Part shown: one piece after another, positions 7,523-14,678 of the stretch | How the letters are laid out: each line of letters opens with the position of its first letter | Position numbering within the stretch: the first letter of the stretch is position 1 | Assembly: GCF_019061125.1 (NCBI RefSeq) | Contig: NZ_JAHQYI010000001.1 | Coordinates: 1,984,001-2,048,000, forward strand | Direction: 5' to 3' | Origin: Microbacterium sp. NC79 | GTDB taxonomy: Bacteria > Actinomycetota > Actinomycetes > Actinomycetales > Microbacteriaceae | DNA: 64,000 nucleotides | Made by a program: the position numbers and the translations under genes | Notes under the pieces: model-generated | Told to the model about the DNA's origin: nothing | Databases searched by the model: none | Seen by the model: only the letters and a program-made list of their open reading frames with translations

Positions 7523-8410
7523 CTACAGGTCTGCCGCGAATTCCTTGAGCCACGGACGCAGCTCAGGACCAAGGTCAGCACGCTCAGCAGCCAGCTGAAC
7601 GATGGCCTTGATGTAGTCGACGCGGTCTCCGGTGTCATAGCGACGACCGCGAAGGATCACACCGTAAACGCCGGGACCGTCGGGGTCAGCCGCGAGCACC
7701 TGGAGCGCATCGGTGAGCTGGATCTCGTTGCCCTTGCCCGGCTTCGTCACTTCGAGAACATCGAAGATCTCGGGCGTGAGCACGTAGCGACCGATGACAG
7801 CGAGGTTGGACGGGGCGTCTTCCTTGGCCGGCTTCTCCACGAGACCGGTGACCTTCACCACGTCAGGGTTATCCGTTGCTTCGACAGCAGCGGCACCGTA
7901 CATGTGGATGTGGTCGGGATCGACCTCCATCAGCGCGATAACCGATGCGCCACGACGCTCGTGCTCGGCGATCATAGAAGGTAGTAACGGGTTGCGCTCG
8001 TCGATGAGGTCGTCACCAAGGAGAACAGCGAACGCCGAGTTGCCGACGTGCGCGCGAGCACGCAACACAGCGTGGCCCAGACCCTTCGGCTCCCCCTGAC
8101 GAACAAAGTGAATGTCGGCGAGTTCGGACGAATGCTGCACGCGCTGCAGACGCGCATCATCACCCTTGTCGATCAGCTTGGTTTCCAACTCCGGCATGGC
8201 GTCGAAGTGGTCGCTAATCGAGTTCTTGTTTCGGCCGATGATGACGAGAACGTCTTCGATCCCAGCCTGCACCGCCTCTTCGACAACGTACTGAATTGCG
8301 GGCTTATCTACGACCGGCAACATTTCCTTGGGCATCGCTTTCGTCGCGGGGAGAAAGCGTGTGCCGAGGCCGGCAGCAGGAATGACGGCCTTCATGCGTG
8401 TTTCTGGCAT
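7523..8410 (-). CDS. galU: UTP-glucose-1-phosphate uridylyltransferase
   Basis: Makes UDP-glucose from UTP and glucose-1-phosphate, feeding cell-wall polysaccharide and glycolipid synthesis. At 295 residues it has normal length. The nucleotidyltransferase signature AVIPAAGLGTRFLPATKAMP and the KEMLPVVDKP loop are intact, followed by YVVEEAVQAGI, the VLLGDDLI metal-site strand and GRYVLTPEIFDVL. The start at 8410 (MPETRM) is used, with ATG 8395 as an alternative. It is divergent from the 5-FTHF cyclo-ligase gene over 49 bp. Confidence 0.95.
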   Translation of the reverse strand: MPETRMKAVIPAAGLGTRFLPATKAMPKEMLPVVDKPAIQYVVEEAVQAGIEDVLVIIGRNKNSISDHFDAMPELETKLIDKGDDARLQRVQHSSELADIHFVRQGEPKGLGHAVLRARAHVGNSAFAVLLGDDLIDERNPLLPSMIAEHERRGASVIALMEVDPDHIHMYGAAAVEATDNPDVVKVTGLVEKPAKEDAPSNLAVIGRYVLTPEIFDVLEVTKPGKGNEIQLTDALQVLAADPDGPGVYGVILRGRRYDTGDRVDYIKAIVQLAAERADLGPELRPWLKEFAADL

Positions 8411-8447
8411 TCTCCCAGCCTAGTCGGCCTCTTTGTGATTCCCTGCA

Positions 8448-8453
8448 TAGAAT
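8448..8453 (+). promoter_or_regulatory. -10 box of a probable leaderless transcript
   Basis: TAGAAT lies six bases before the ATG at 8460, so transcription would begin at the start codon. No ribosome binding site precedes the ATG, which agrees with leaderless translation. No clear -35 was found. Confidence 0.55.
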
Positions 8454-8459
8454 CGAGTC

Positions 8460-9056
8460 ATGCCCGGAGATATCGAGCACGCCAAGCAAGCAATGCGCGC
8501 AGACCTACGTCAGCGCCGCCAATTGCTCTCCCCCATCCAGCGCGAAAGCGCCGAGGAATCACTGACAGCGCAACTGTGGCAACTCGTCGACTCCACGGGC
8601 GCGACGTCGGTGTCGTGCTATCTCTCCACGACCCTCGAACCCGGAACACGCACGTTTGTGAACCAGGCCATCGAACGCGGTCTCCGGGTTCTGCTGCCCA
8701 GCACACGTGCCGATGGACTCTTGGACTGGGTGGTTGCCACCGTCGATGGTGAAGAGGCGACAGGGCCGCACGGAGTACCGGAACCCGTCGGCGAGTTGCT
8801 GGGGCCGATTGCGGTTGACGAAGTGGATGTCCTGCTGATTCCCGCGGCCGCCGTCGACATGTCAGGAATGCGACTCGGTTGGGGCCGCGGATACTACGAC
8901 AAGACCATCGGCTCGATGCAGAAATGCCCGCCGGTGTATGCGGTGATCTTTGACGCTGAGTTGCTGGATGAGGTTCCGACGGAACCTCATGACCAGCCCG
9001 TCAGCGGTGTCGTCACGCCCACGCGTGTCATTACTTTTGCAGCGCAGCAGCGCTGA
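8460..9056 (+). CDS. 5-formyltetrahydrofolate cyclo-ligase
   Basis: Converts 5-formyl-THF to 5,10-methenyl-THF using ATP, recycling folate. At 198 residues it has typical length. The N-terminal basic helix (KQAMRADLRQRRQLL), the VLLPSTRADGLLDW segment and the conserved MRLGWGRGYYDKTI motif near residue 137 are present. The ATG at 8460 follows a -10 box by six bases, so the message is probably leaderless. The gene contains a perfect 23-bp palindrome near its 3' end. It heads a run with fmdB and mscL; the folate ligase-FmdB-MscL order is a conserved actinobacterial neighbourhood as far as I recall. Confidence 0.93.
   Translation: MPGDIEHAKQAMRADLRQRRQLLSPIQRESAEESLTAQLWQLVDSTGATSVSCYLSTTLEPGTRTFVNQAIERGLRVLLPSTRADGLLDWVVATVDGEEATGPHGVPEPVGELLGPIAVDEVDVLLIPAAAVDMSGMRLGWGRGYYDKTIGSMQKCPPVYAVIFDAELLDEVPTEPHDQPVSGVVTPTRVITFAAQQR
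8968..8990. repeat. 23-bp perfect palindrome inside the cyclo-ligase gene
   Basis: ATGAGGTTCCG, a single central A, then CGGAACCTCAT: 11-bp arms with no mismatch. It encodes part of the DEVPTEPHDQ stretch. The core is the recurrent GGTTCC/GGAACC pair. Confidence 0.75.
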
Positions 9057-9074
9057 TTGGTCAGAAAGAGAAAT

Positions 9075-9359
9075 ATGCCTACCTACGCTTATGCCTGCAC
9101 GCAGTGCAATCACGCTTTTGATGCCGTTCAATCTTTCAGCGAAGCCTCCCTCACGGTGTGCCCCGAATGCGGCGGCGGCCTGCGCAAGCAGTACGGTTCG
9201 ATCGGTGTGACCTTCAACGGTGGCGGCTTTTACCGCACCGATTCTCGTGCGGCATCAGGTAAAGGTTCGGCAGAGTCCAGCGCGTCTCCCGCCGCGACCA
9301 GCGCTTCTGCGTCATCATCGTCTTCTGGAGGAACGACCTCCGCCGCCACCTCGTCGTAG
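9075..9359 (+). CDS. FmdB-family zinc-ribbon protein
   Basis: A 94-residue protein with an N-terminal zinc ribbon (YACTQCNHAFD and VCPECGGGL, so two CxxC pairs) followed by a conserved glycine-rich VTFNGGGFYRTDSR segment and a Ser/Ala low-complexity tail. This is the FmdB/CxxC_CXXC_SSSS regulatory-domain family; its exact role is unknown, and the first member was linked to formamidase/amidase regulation. The ATG at 9075 is preceded by a weak GAAAGAG. It lies 18 bp after the folate ligase stop and 23 bp before mscL, likely one operon. Confidence 0.9.
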   Translation: MPTYAYACTQCNHAFDAVQSFSEASLTVCPECGGGLRKQYGSIGVTFNGGGFYRTDSRAASGKGSAESSASPAATSASASSSSSGGTTSAATSS

Positions 9360-9382
9360 CGGAGACAGAAAAGGGGAACGCC

Positions 9383-9775
9383 ATGCTTAAGGGGTTCAGA
9401 GATTTCATTCTGCGCGGCAACGTCATTGACCTCGCCGTCGCTGTCGTCATCGGTGCGGCTTTCACCGCCGTTGTCACCGCCATTGTCGATGGCTTCATCA
9501 CGCCGCTGATCGCAGCCACGACGCCGACTGGTCAGATCGAGACGGCCGTGTTCTCCATCGGCAACTGGGACATCGCGTGGGGGTTGATCCTCGCCGCAAT
9601 CATTAAGTTCATCTCGGTGGCAGCGGTCGTCTACTTCGTGATGATTGTTCCGATGAACAAGTTCAAGGAGCTCCAGGCCAAGCGCGCTGGCATTACCGAA
9701 GAGGAAGAAGCTCTCTCGGAGACGGACCTCCTGGTTCAGATCCGCGATCTGCTCGCCGAGCAGAAGAAGGCATAG
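9383..9775 (+). CDS. mscL: Large-conductance mechanosensitive channel
   Basis: Homopentameric membrane channel that opens under high membrane tension and releases osmolytes on osmotic downshock. It has 130 residues, as usual. The signature N-terminus KGFRDFILRGNVIDLAVAVV leads into TM1, TM2 is around residues 70-90, and the C-terminal helical bundle (LLVQIRDLLAEQ) is present. An AAAGGGGAACGCC leader supplies the ribosome binding site. A strong hairpin follows the stop, so it ends the folate ligase-fmdB-mscL operon. Confidence 0.97.
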   Translation: MLKGFRDFILRGNVIDLAVAVVIGAAFTAVVTAIVDGFITPLIAATTPTGQIETAVFSIGNWDIAWGLILAAIIKFISVAAVVYFVMIVPMNKFKELQAKRAGITEEEEALSETDLLVQIRDLLAEQKKA

Positions 9776-9788
9776 CTCTCGCTCGCCG

Positions 9789-9822
9789 AAAGCGCCGTCC
9801 GATTCATCGGGCGGCGCTTTTC
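9789..9822 (+). terminator. Rho-independent terminator after mscL
   Basis: A 12-bp stem AAAGCGCCGTCC/GGGCGGCGCTTT (one G-T pair) with an 8-base loop, followed by TT, 14 bases after the mscL stop. Confidence 0.85.
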
Positions 9823-9877
9823 CGTTGCGTAGTGACATCACCAGCGAAGTCCCCGCCGCGGTGATCCCCGTAGCTCA

Positions 9878-10063
9878 TCAGTAGTGGGGTGGAACCTCAC
9901 GGCGCATGCGGTCGTCATTGGGGCCAGCCCCGGCGGGCTGCGCCACGATATTGGCGACGATCGGGTCATCCGCTTCCGGCTCAGCCGTGGTTCCGGGAGC
10001 CGCTGTCAGGCGCGCGCGACGTGACCCTGCGACGCGAACGACGTGCTGTCGCTCGTCACTCAT
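9878..10063 (-). CDS. Small protein translationally coupled to the helicase-like gene
   Basis: A 61-residue charged protein (SDERQHVVRVAGSRRARLTA, then a Pro/Glu/Asp-rich stretch, ending RRREV-like RREVPPHY). No known domain. I accept it because its ATG at 10063 overlaps the TGA of the 1223-residue helicase-like gene in an ATGA arrangement, the classic sign of translational coupling. It could be a partner or adaptor of that protein. A disordered protein is likely, and a function cannot be proposed from sequence. Confidence 0.6.
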   Translation of the reverse strand: MSDERQHVVRVAGSRRARLTAAPGTTAEPEADDPIVANIVAQPAGAGPNDDRMRREVPPHY

Positions 10064-13000
10064 GATGTGGTTTCTGCCGCCTCAGCATCGGCGAACCCAA
10101 TCGCCCCGAGGAGCGACGCAATTCGTGAGGCGACGCGGGCCGGGTCGCTGTAGAGATCAAACGAGTGCACGCGAACATAGTGCCACCCGAGCTTGCGCAA
10201 TGCCTGAGGACGCAACCGCAGCGACTCGCGAAGCGAATCACCATAAATGTCCGGGTCACTCTCCACAACCACGGCGCGGCCATTGTGCTGCGCAACAAGC
10301 GGCAGCACGCCGCGGTAGTTGACGTTCAGCGTCACACCCAGGGCACGCAGTTCACGTGCGAGCTGCAACATGAGCGGATCGGCGAGGTCTTCGAGGTAGG
10401 TTTCGCGCGAGCGTTCGGCAACGCCGGAGAGAATCGACATGAGCGTCGCCGCACCGTGCTCAAGCCGGTCATCGGTGAAGGCGGTGGGACGAATCGACGA
10501 CACAATCGTCATCGAGCGACGCGCACGAGTCATTCCGACAGTGAGCAGTCGTTCGCCATCGGGAGTCGACAGATCACCAAAGTCACTCAGCACGCGCCCA
10601 TGGCGGGTGAGGCCGAACCCGAGCGAGAAGATGACGCGGTCGCGACTCTCCGCGACCGACTCCTCCAATGTCAGCACCGCAAACGGCTCGCCGTTGTCGC
10701 GCGAAACAAAGTCGGCAACATCGGCGCGGCCGGCGAAGGCGTGGGTGACGGCGGTGCGAACCCGCTCCGCGTGCTTGCGGCTCGCGGTCACCACCATGAG
10801 GGATTCCTTCGGGCGGTTCACCGCATGCTCCATCACGACCGTGACCACGCGCTGCACTTCGGCTTCCGGGCTTTCCACGGCGCCTGACACCGGATCAGGC
10901 GTTCCGATGCCACCTTCGACGTAGTCGACGGTGAGGCTGCCGCGTCCGAGATAGGAACCAGCCCACGGCATCGAGGCGATCTCGCCACCGTAGAAAGCAT
11001 CGTTGACGAGTTCAGCGAGGTCTTCGCCGCCTGCACGATAGCTTCGGGTGAGCGTCTCCACCGGAACCAATTCAGCGATGCGTTCGAACACACTCATCGT
11101 GTCGAAGGGGTGCTCAGCTTCCCACTCCCCTGACGTCGCTGTCGCGATGTCAAATGGCGTGGGTGCCTGCGTTACCGGGTCGCCAAACAGCACGACCTGG
11201 CGGGCACGGCGAATCGCTGGCGCCGCTTCCGTCGTGTTGATAGCACCGGCATCGGCGATGAGGACGACGTCAAAGTCGGTGTCCGGGATGAGCGGAACCT
11301 CGTAGGGGGATGCGACCCAGACCGGAACCAACACGCGTGTCAGCGTGGGAGCCACCGCCCGCAGGGTCGCAGGGGTGGGTGCGCCACGTGTAATCGCGGT
11401 CTTCAGCGCCTGCGCCTCGGCTGGCTGGTCAATCAGAGAAATTCGCCAGTCCGTTGCCAGACGCCAAGCGAGCAGCGGGCCCGAGTTTGCGTTGTGCGCT
11501 TCGTCAACGAGGCGGAAGTCGCGTTCGAGGCGATCCACGACTGCCGTCTGAGCGCCGAGGAGAGCCTCGTCTGTCTGCAACAGGTGTTCGATAGCCGAGA
11601 GCCACCACGCGCTCTCGAGCTCTGCCGCAACGCGGTGTTCCGGAACGTGACGTTCCGAAAGATCCGACAGCAATGGTTCCAACCCCATCCGCGCCAACTC
11701 GACACGAAGTTTGCTGCGCTCGATGAGGTTCTCGAAGAACGTTGATTCAGCCGCCAATCCGGCCAGTGTGCGCACGAGTTGCGCGACCGGAAGTGCAGAA
11801 AGCTTGGCCGTTCCTGCGCGACCAAGCGGCTTGTCGAGCGCGCTCAGGTCGGCGTGCACGCGTTGCCACGCGACGGCGACATCCTGCAGACCCGCAGGAA
11901 TTTCCGGAACCACGCCTTGATCGACGTAGCGCTGCCACGCGGTGCGCTGCTTCTGAATGCGCACGAGCGAGTCATGCATGTCTTGCACATGCACACCGGG
12001 GCGCACGTACTCGCGCGCGACGGTTTTGAGTCGACGGCGCTGCGCGCTGGACATCTGCACGGCGTCGCGGCGGGTGGCGTGCGCGGCGATGAGGTCAGTG
12101 AGCGGACGTTCGAAAACAGTGGGGCTGAACTTGTCGAGCGACTCCAGAATGCCCTGGAGCAGTCTGAGGTACTCGCCGAGTTCATCGACAGTGAGGAAGG
12201 GCCGCATGCGTGTCTGCGCGATGAGCGCGTAACCACGCTCGAGGAGACTCGGAACGTCGGTCTTGTGCAATTTTCCGGCGAGATCGTGGGCAGCCTGCGC
12301 GGCAGCCGTTGACTCAAAAGCCGCCCCGTACCACGGCGAATCGTCTGGACCGAACTCAAATTCACCAAGCTTCGCAGCGAGCGTCAGCTTCGACGCCGCT
12401 TCTGTACGATCCTTCGCAAGCGCGGCAAGCGCACGCGCATCAAGGCGAGCCTGCGTGTTGGGCGGCTCAGGGTGTTGCGCGATCTTGGCAAGCTCGCGAG
12501 TCGCGTCAAGGGCGCTGACGTGAAAAGCCGGGTGCTTCTGCGTGAGCGCGGTGCGGTAGTCACGCAGCACGGCGCGGAGGCTGACAAGGGCCTCATCGAC
12601 TTCGGCGGCTGCGGGCTGTGCGGCCTTTTCGTTGCGGCCGATGGCACGAATGAGGTCTTTTTGCAGGCTGGTGGGGCTGACGGCAAGGCCATCAAGGCCG
12701 ATACCGACCAGGCGGTGACGGAATCCGTCAAGCGTCGAGCGGCGCGCGCTGACAACGAGTACCCGCTTACCGGCCTGCACGAGTGCACCCACCGCGTTGA
12801 TGATCGTCTGCGTGCCTCCGGTACCTGGCAGCGTGGCGACCGCGAGCGACTGCCCCGCAATGATGCGCGAAAGCACGCGCTCCTGCTCGGCGTCGGCGTC
12901 AAGCAGAAGTGTGTCTGCCGCAGGGGATCGGTCATCGGGGCCGGCCCATGCGGCGATTGGCCGCTGTTGCTTGAAGAACTCGCGGTCATCGGCGTGCCCT

Positions 13001-13731
13001 GCGAGCGCGTTCAAAATCGGGTGATCAAGCCCACCGTCACCGGCCATCTGGGCCGCGATGTCGGCAAATGCCGAGACAATCAAACGCGGGTGCACCGCAA
13101 AGGTGTCGATGCGCGCGGTGAGGCGGCGCAACTCATCGATGACGCGTTGCGGTTTGAAAATACCGCCCTCGTGCGCCAGCGCTGCGAGCCTGGCACCGTC
13201 AATCGTGATGCCGTAGTGATCCCGCATGGCACGCACGAGCTCGGGGTTCACGAACATCGCACCGTGTAGCTTGAGCTCGAAGTCGGTGAAGTGACGGCGG
13301 ATCGCGAGCGGTCGCAGCAAGACTGGCGCGGTGTATTCGACACCGCCGATACGCCACGAGGCAAGACCTGTTGCCAAGTGCACGGCGTCAATGCCGCGCA
13401 CCGCACGAAGCTCAACGTTTTTTGCTGTGATCCGTTCTGCGGCGATGCGCGCGGTGCGCAGGGCCACTTCGTCGCGAAACAGCCCAGACAGGAGCGTCGA
13501 ACGCCCCGTAATGAATTGCGGCAGGCTCCCGGGGTGGGCCTTGGTGATTTCAATGCCCGCTTCCGGAACATCGTGGTAGCGCAGCAGCGGCGACGGGCCG
13601 CCGAGCTCGACGCTTTCAGCAACAATACGATCACGAGCGGGTTGCGCGATGTGCGCGGCCACAACACCCGGACCAAGGTCGCCGACCACTCCAGGCTGCA
13701 CCGCCTGCGCGAATTCGCGATCTTCGTTCAT
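10060..13731 (-). CDS. SF1 helicase-like protein with REase-like C-terminus, Walker motifs degenerate
   Basis: A 1223-residue protein of the DUF4011-like SF1 helicase architecture. Residues 1-280 match the DUF4011-type start (PLLRYHDVPEAGIEITKAHP, LRAVRGIDAVHLATGLASW). The P-loop region near residue 302 reads TLPGTGGTQTI, so Gly replaces the Walker A lysine. The Walker B position near 823 reads VVLIADAGAIN instead of a DE box. Motif III (LFGDPVTQAPTP) and motif VI (VGMTRARRSMTIV) are still recognisable. Residues about 1150-1223 resemble the MTES_1575-type restriction-endonuclease fold (AVVVESDPDIYGD, LRKLGWHYVRVHSFDLYSD). ATPase activity should be lost or much altered. The ATG at 13731 has AGGAGGG upstream. 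Confidence 0.8.
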   Translation of the reverse strand: MNEDREFAQAVQPGVVGDLGPGVVAAHIAQPARDRIVAESVELGGPSPLLRYHDVPEAGIEITKAHPGSLPQFITGRSTLLSGLFRDEVALRTARIAAERITAKNVELRAVRGIDAVHLATGLASWRIGGVEYTAPVLLRPLAIRRHFTDFELKLHGAMFVNPELVRAMRDHYGITIDGARLAALAHEGGIFKPQRVIDELRRLTARIDTFAVHPRLIVSAFADIAAQMAGDGGLDHPILNALAGHADDREFFKQQRPIAAWAGPDDRSPAADTLLLDADAEQERVLSRIIAGQSLAVATLPGTGGTQTIINAVGALVQAGKRVLVVSARRSTLDGFRHRLVGIGLDGLAVSPTSLQKDLIRAIGRNEKAAQPAAAEVDEALVSLRAVLRDYRTALTQKHPAFHVSALDATRELAKIAQHPEPPNTQARLDARALAALAKDRTEAASKLTLAAKLGEFEFGPDDSPWYGAAFESTAAAQAAHDLAGKLHKTDVPSLLERGYALIAQTRMRPFLTVDELGEYLRLLQGILESLDKFSPTVFERPLTDLIAAHATRRDAVQMSSAQRRRLKTVAREYVRPGVHVQDMHDSLVRIQKQRTAWQRYVDQGVVPEIPAGLQDVAVAWQRVHADLSALDKPLGRAGTAKLSALPVAQLVRTLAGLAAESTFFENLIERSKLRVELARMGLEPLLSDLSERHVPEHRVAAELESAWWLSAIEHLLQTDEALLGAQTAVVDRLERDFRLVDEAHNANSGPLLAWRLATDWRISLIDQPAEAQALKTAITRGAPTPATLRAVAPTLTRVLVPVWVASPYEVPLIPDTDFDVVLIADAGAINTTEAAPAIRRARQVVLFGDPVTQAPTPFDIATATSGEWEAEHPFDTMSVFERIAELVPVETLTRSYRAGGEDLAELVNDAFYGGEIASMPWAGSYLGRGSLTVDYVEGGIGTPDPVSGAVESPEAEVQRVVTVVMEHAVNRPKESLMVVTASRKHAERVRTAVTHAFAGRADVADFVSRDNGEPFAVLTLEESVAESRDRVIFSLGFGLTRHGRVLSDFGDLSTPDGERLLTVGMTRARRSMTIVSSIRPTAFTDDRLEHGAATLMSILSGVAERSRETYLEDLADPLMLQLARELRALGVTLNVNYRGVLPLVAQHNGRAVVVESDPDIYGDSLRESLRLRPQALRKLGWHYVRVHSFDLYSDPARVASRIASLLGAIGFADAEAAETTS

Positions 13732-13923
13732 GAAGAGACGCCCTCCTGTTGCCGACACTTACCACAGTAAGCGGCTCGGTGCGGGTTTCACGTATCCCTC
13801 GCGCAGTTTGGCTGAGAAATGCGGGGCGACGCCTCGCTCCTCCACAATTGTGATTTGCCGCACGTTTTCCCCCGGGCGTTGGCGTGCGATATTGGAACCA
13901 TGCGAGGCACGCAGGATGAGCAC

Positions 13924-14445
13924 ATGACATTTACCTGGGACGCCGTGCCCTCACCCATCGGCCTCGTTGTTGCTGTGTTTTCAGACTCCGCCCTCGTGAG
14001 CGTTCACGTCACGGAGACAGACCCGCTGTGGGAGGTGGAGCGTGTGTCGCGACTCCTCTTCGAAACCCCCACCCATCAACCCGGAGCGGCGCACGAACTC
14101 GCGCGGCAGCTTGCCGAATACTTTGCGGGCGAGCGCCGAGAATTCACCCTCCGTCTGGACTGGCGGCTCGCTGGCGACGGTTTCACCGCGGACGCGCTTC
14201 GCGCTATCGCTGACATCCCGTATGGCGAAACGATCAGTTACGGCGACGTGGCCGTTTTGGCTGGCCGCCCCCGCGCGGCACGCGCGGTCGGATCCGCGTG
14301 CCGCACCACACCGTTCTCGCTCGTCGTTCCTGTCCACCGCGTCGTACGCTCTGATGGTTCCGTTGGGGAGTACGGCTCATCTCCTGAGACGAAGAAGTTC
14401 CTGATCGAACTCGAACGACAAACCCTCGCCAGCGCCGCCGCGTAG
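13924..14445 (+). CDS. Ogt-type methylguanine methyltransferase homologue lacking the catalytic Cys
   Basis: A 173-residue protein with the full Ogt/AGT layout: an N-terminal ribonuclease-like domain and a C-terminal winged helix with IPYGETISYGDVAVLAGRP, the arginine-finger region ARAVGSA and the tail GEYGSSPETKKFLIELE. The active-site motif, normally PCHRV, reads PVHRV, with GTC (Val137) in place of the acceptor cysteine; the usual Asn-Pro before it is also changed (CRTTPF). It should not accept alkyl groups. Alkyltransferase-like proteins also lack this Cys (usually Trp or Ala) and only flag lesions for excision repair; that role is possible. The start could also be ATG 13900, six bases after GATATT. 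Confidence 0.85.
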   Translation: MTFTWDAVPSPIGLVVAVFSDSALVSVHVTETDPLWEVERVSRLLFETPTHQPGAAHELARQLAEYFAGERREFTLRLDWRLAGDGFTADALRAIADIPYGETISYGDVAVLAGRPRAARAVGSACRTTPFSLVVPVHRVVRSDGSVGEYGSSPETKKFLIELERQTLASAAA

Positions 14446-14491
14446 CTCCCTGTCATCCACACGGGCGAGCGCCGATTAGGCTAGAGGGTAC

Positions 14492-14564
14492 GCCCCCGTA
14501 GCTCAGTGGATAGAGCGTCGGTTTCCTAAACCGTGCGTCGCTGGTTCGAGTCCAGTCGGGGGCA
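14492..14564 (+). tRNA. tRNA-Arg (CCT)
   Basis: A 73-nt cloverleaf with the acceptor stem GCCCCCG/CGGGGGC, D-arm AGCTCAGTGGATAGAGC, anticodon loop TTCCTAA (CCT, reads AGG) and T-loop GTTCGAG. CCA is not encoded. It stands alone between the Ogt-like gene and the SulP operon end. Confidence 0.95.
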
Positions 14565-14678
14565 CCCGCTGTAGATGCTCTTCGCCTGCGTGCCGTGATG
14601 CAAAAGCCTGCGGTTGTGCGCCACTGCACTGTCCTTGCCGCAAGCCCACTCCGCCGTTCCCCTCCCCAAATGAGGGAG

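Noticed and set aside
9878..14445. Defence island around the helicase-like gene
   Set aside because: No methyltransferase with specificity subunit, toxin, CBASS, Thoeris or other partner is nearby; the helicase motifs are degenerate.
14492..14678. tRNA-Arg as integration site
   Set aside because: No integrase or direct repeat of the tRNA 3' end was found in the window.
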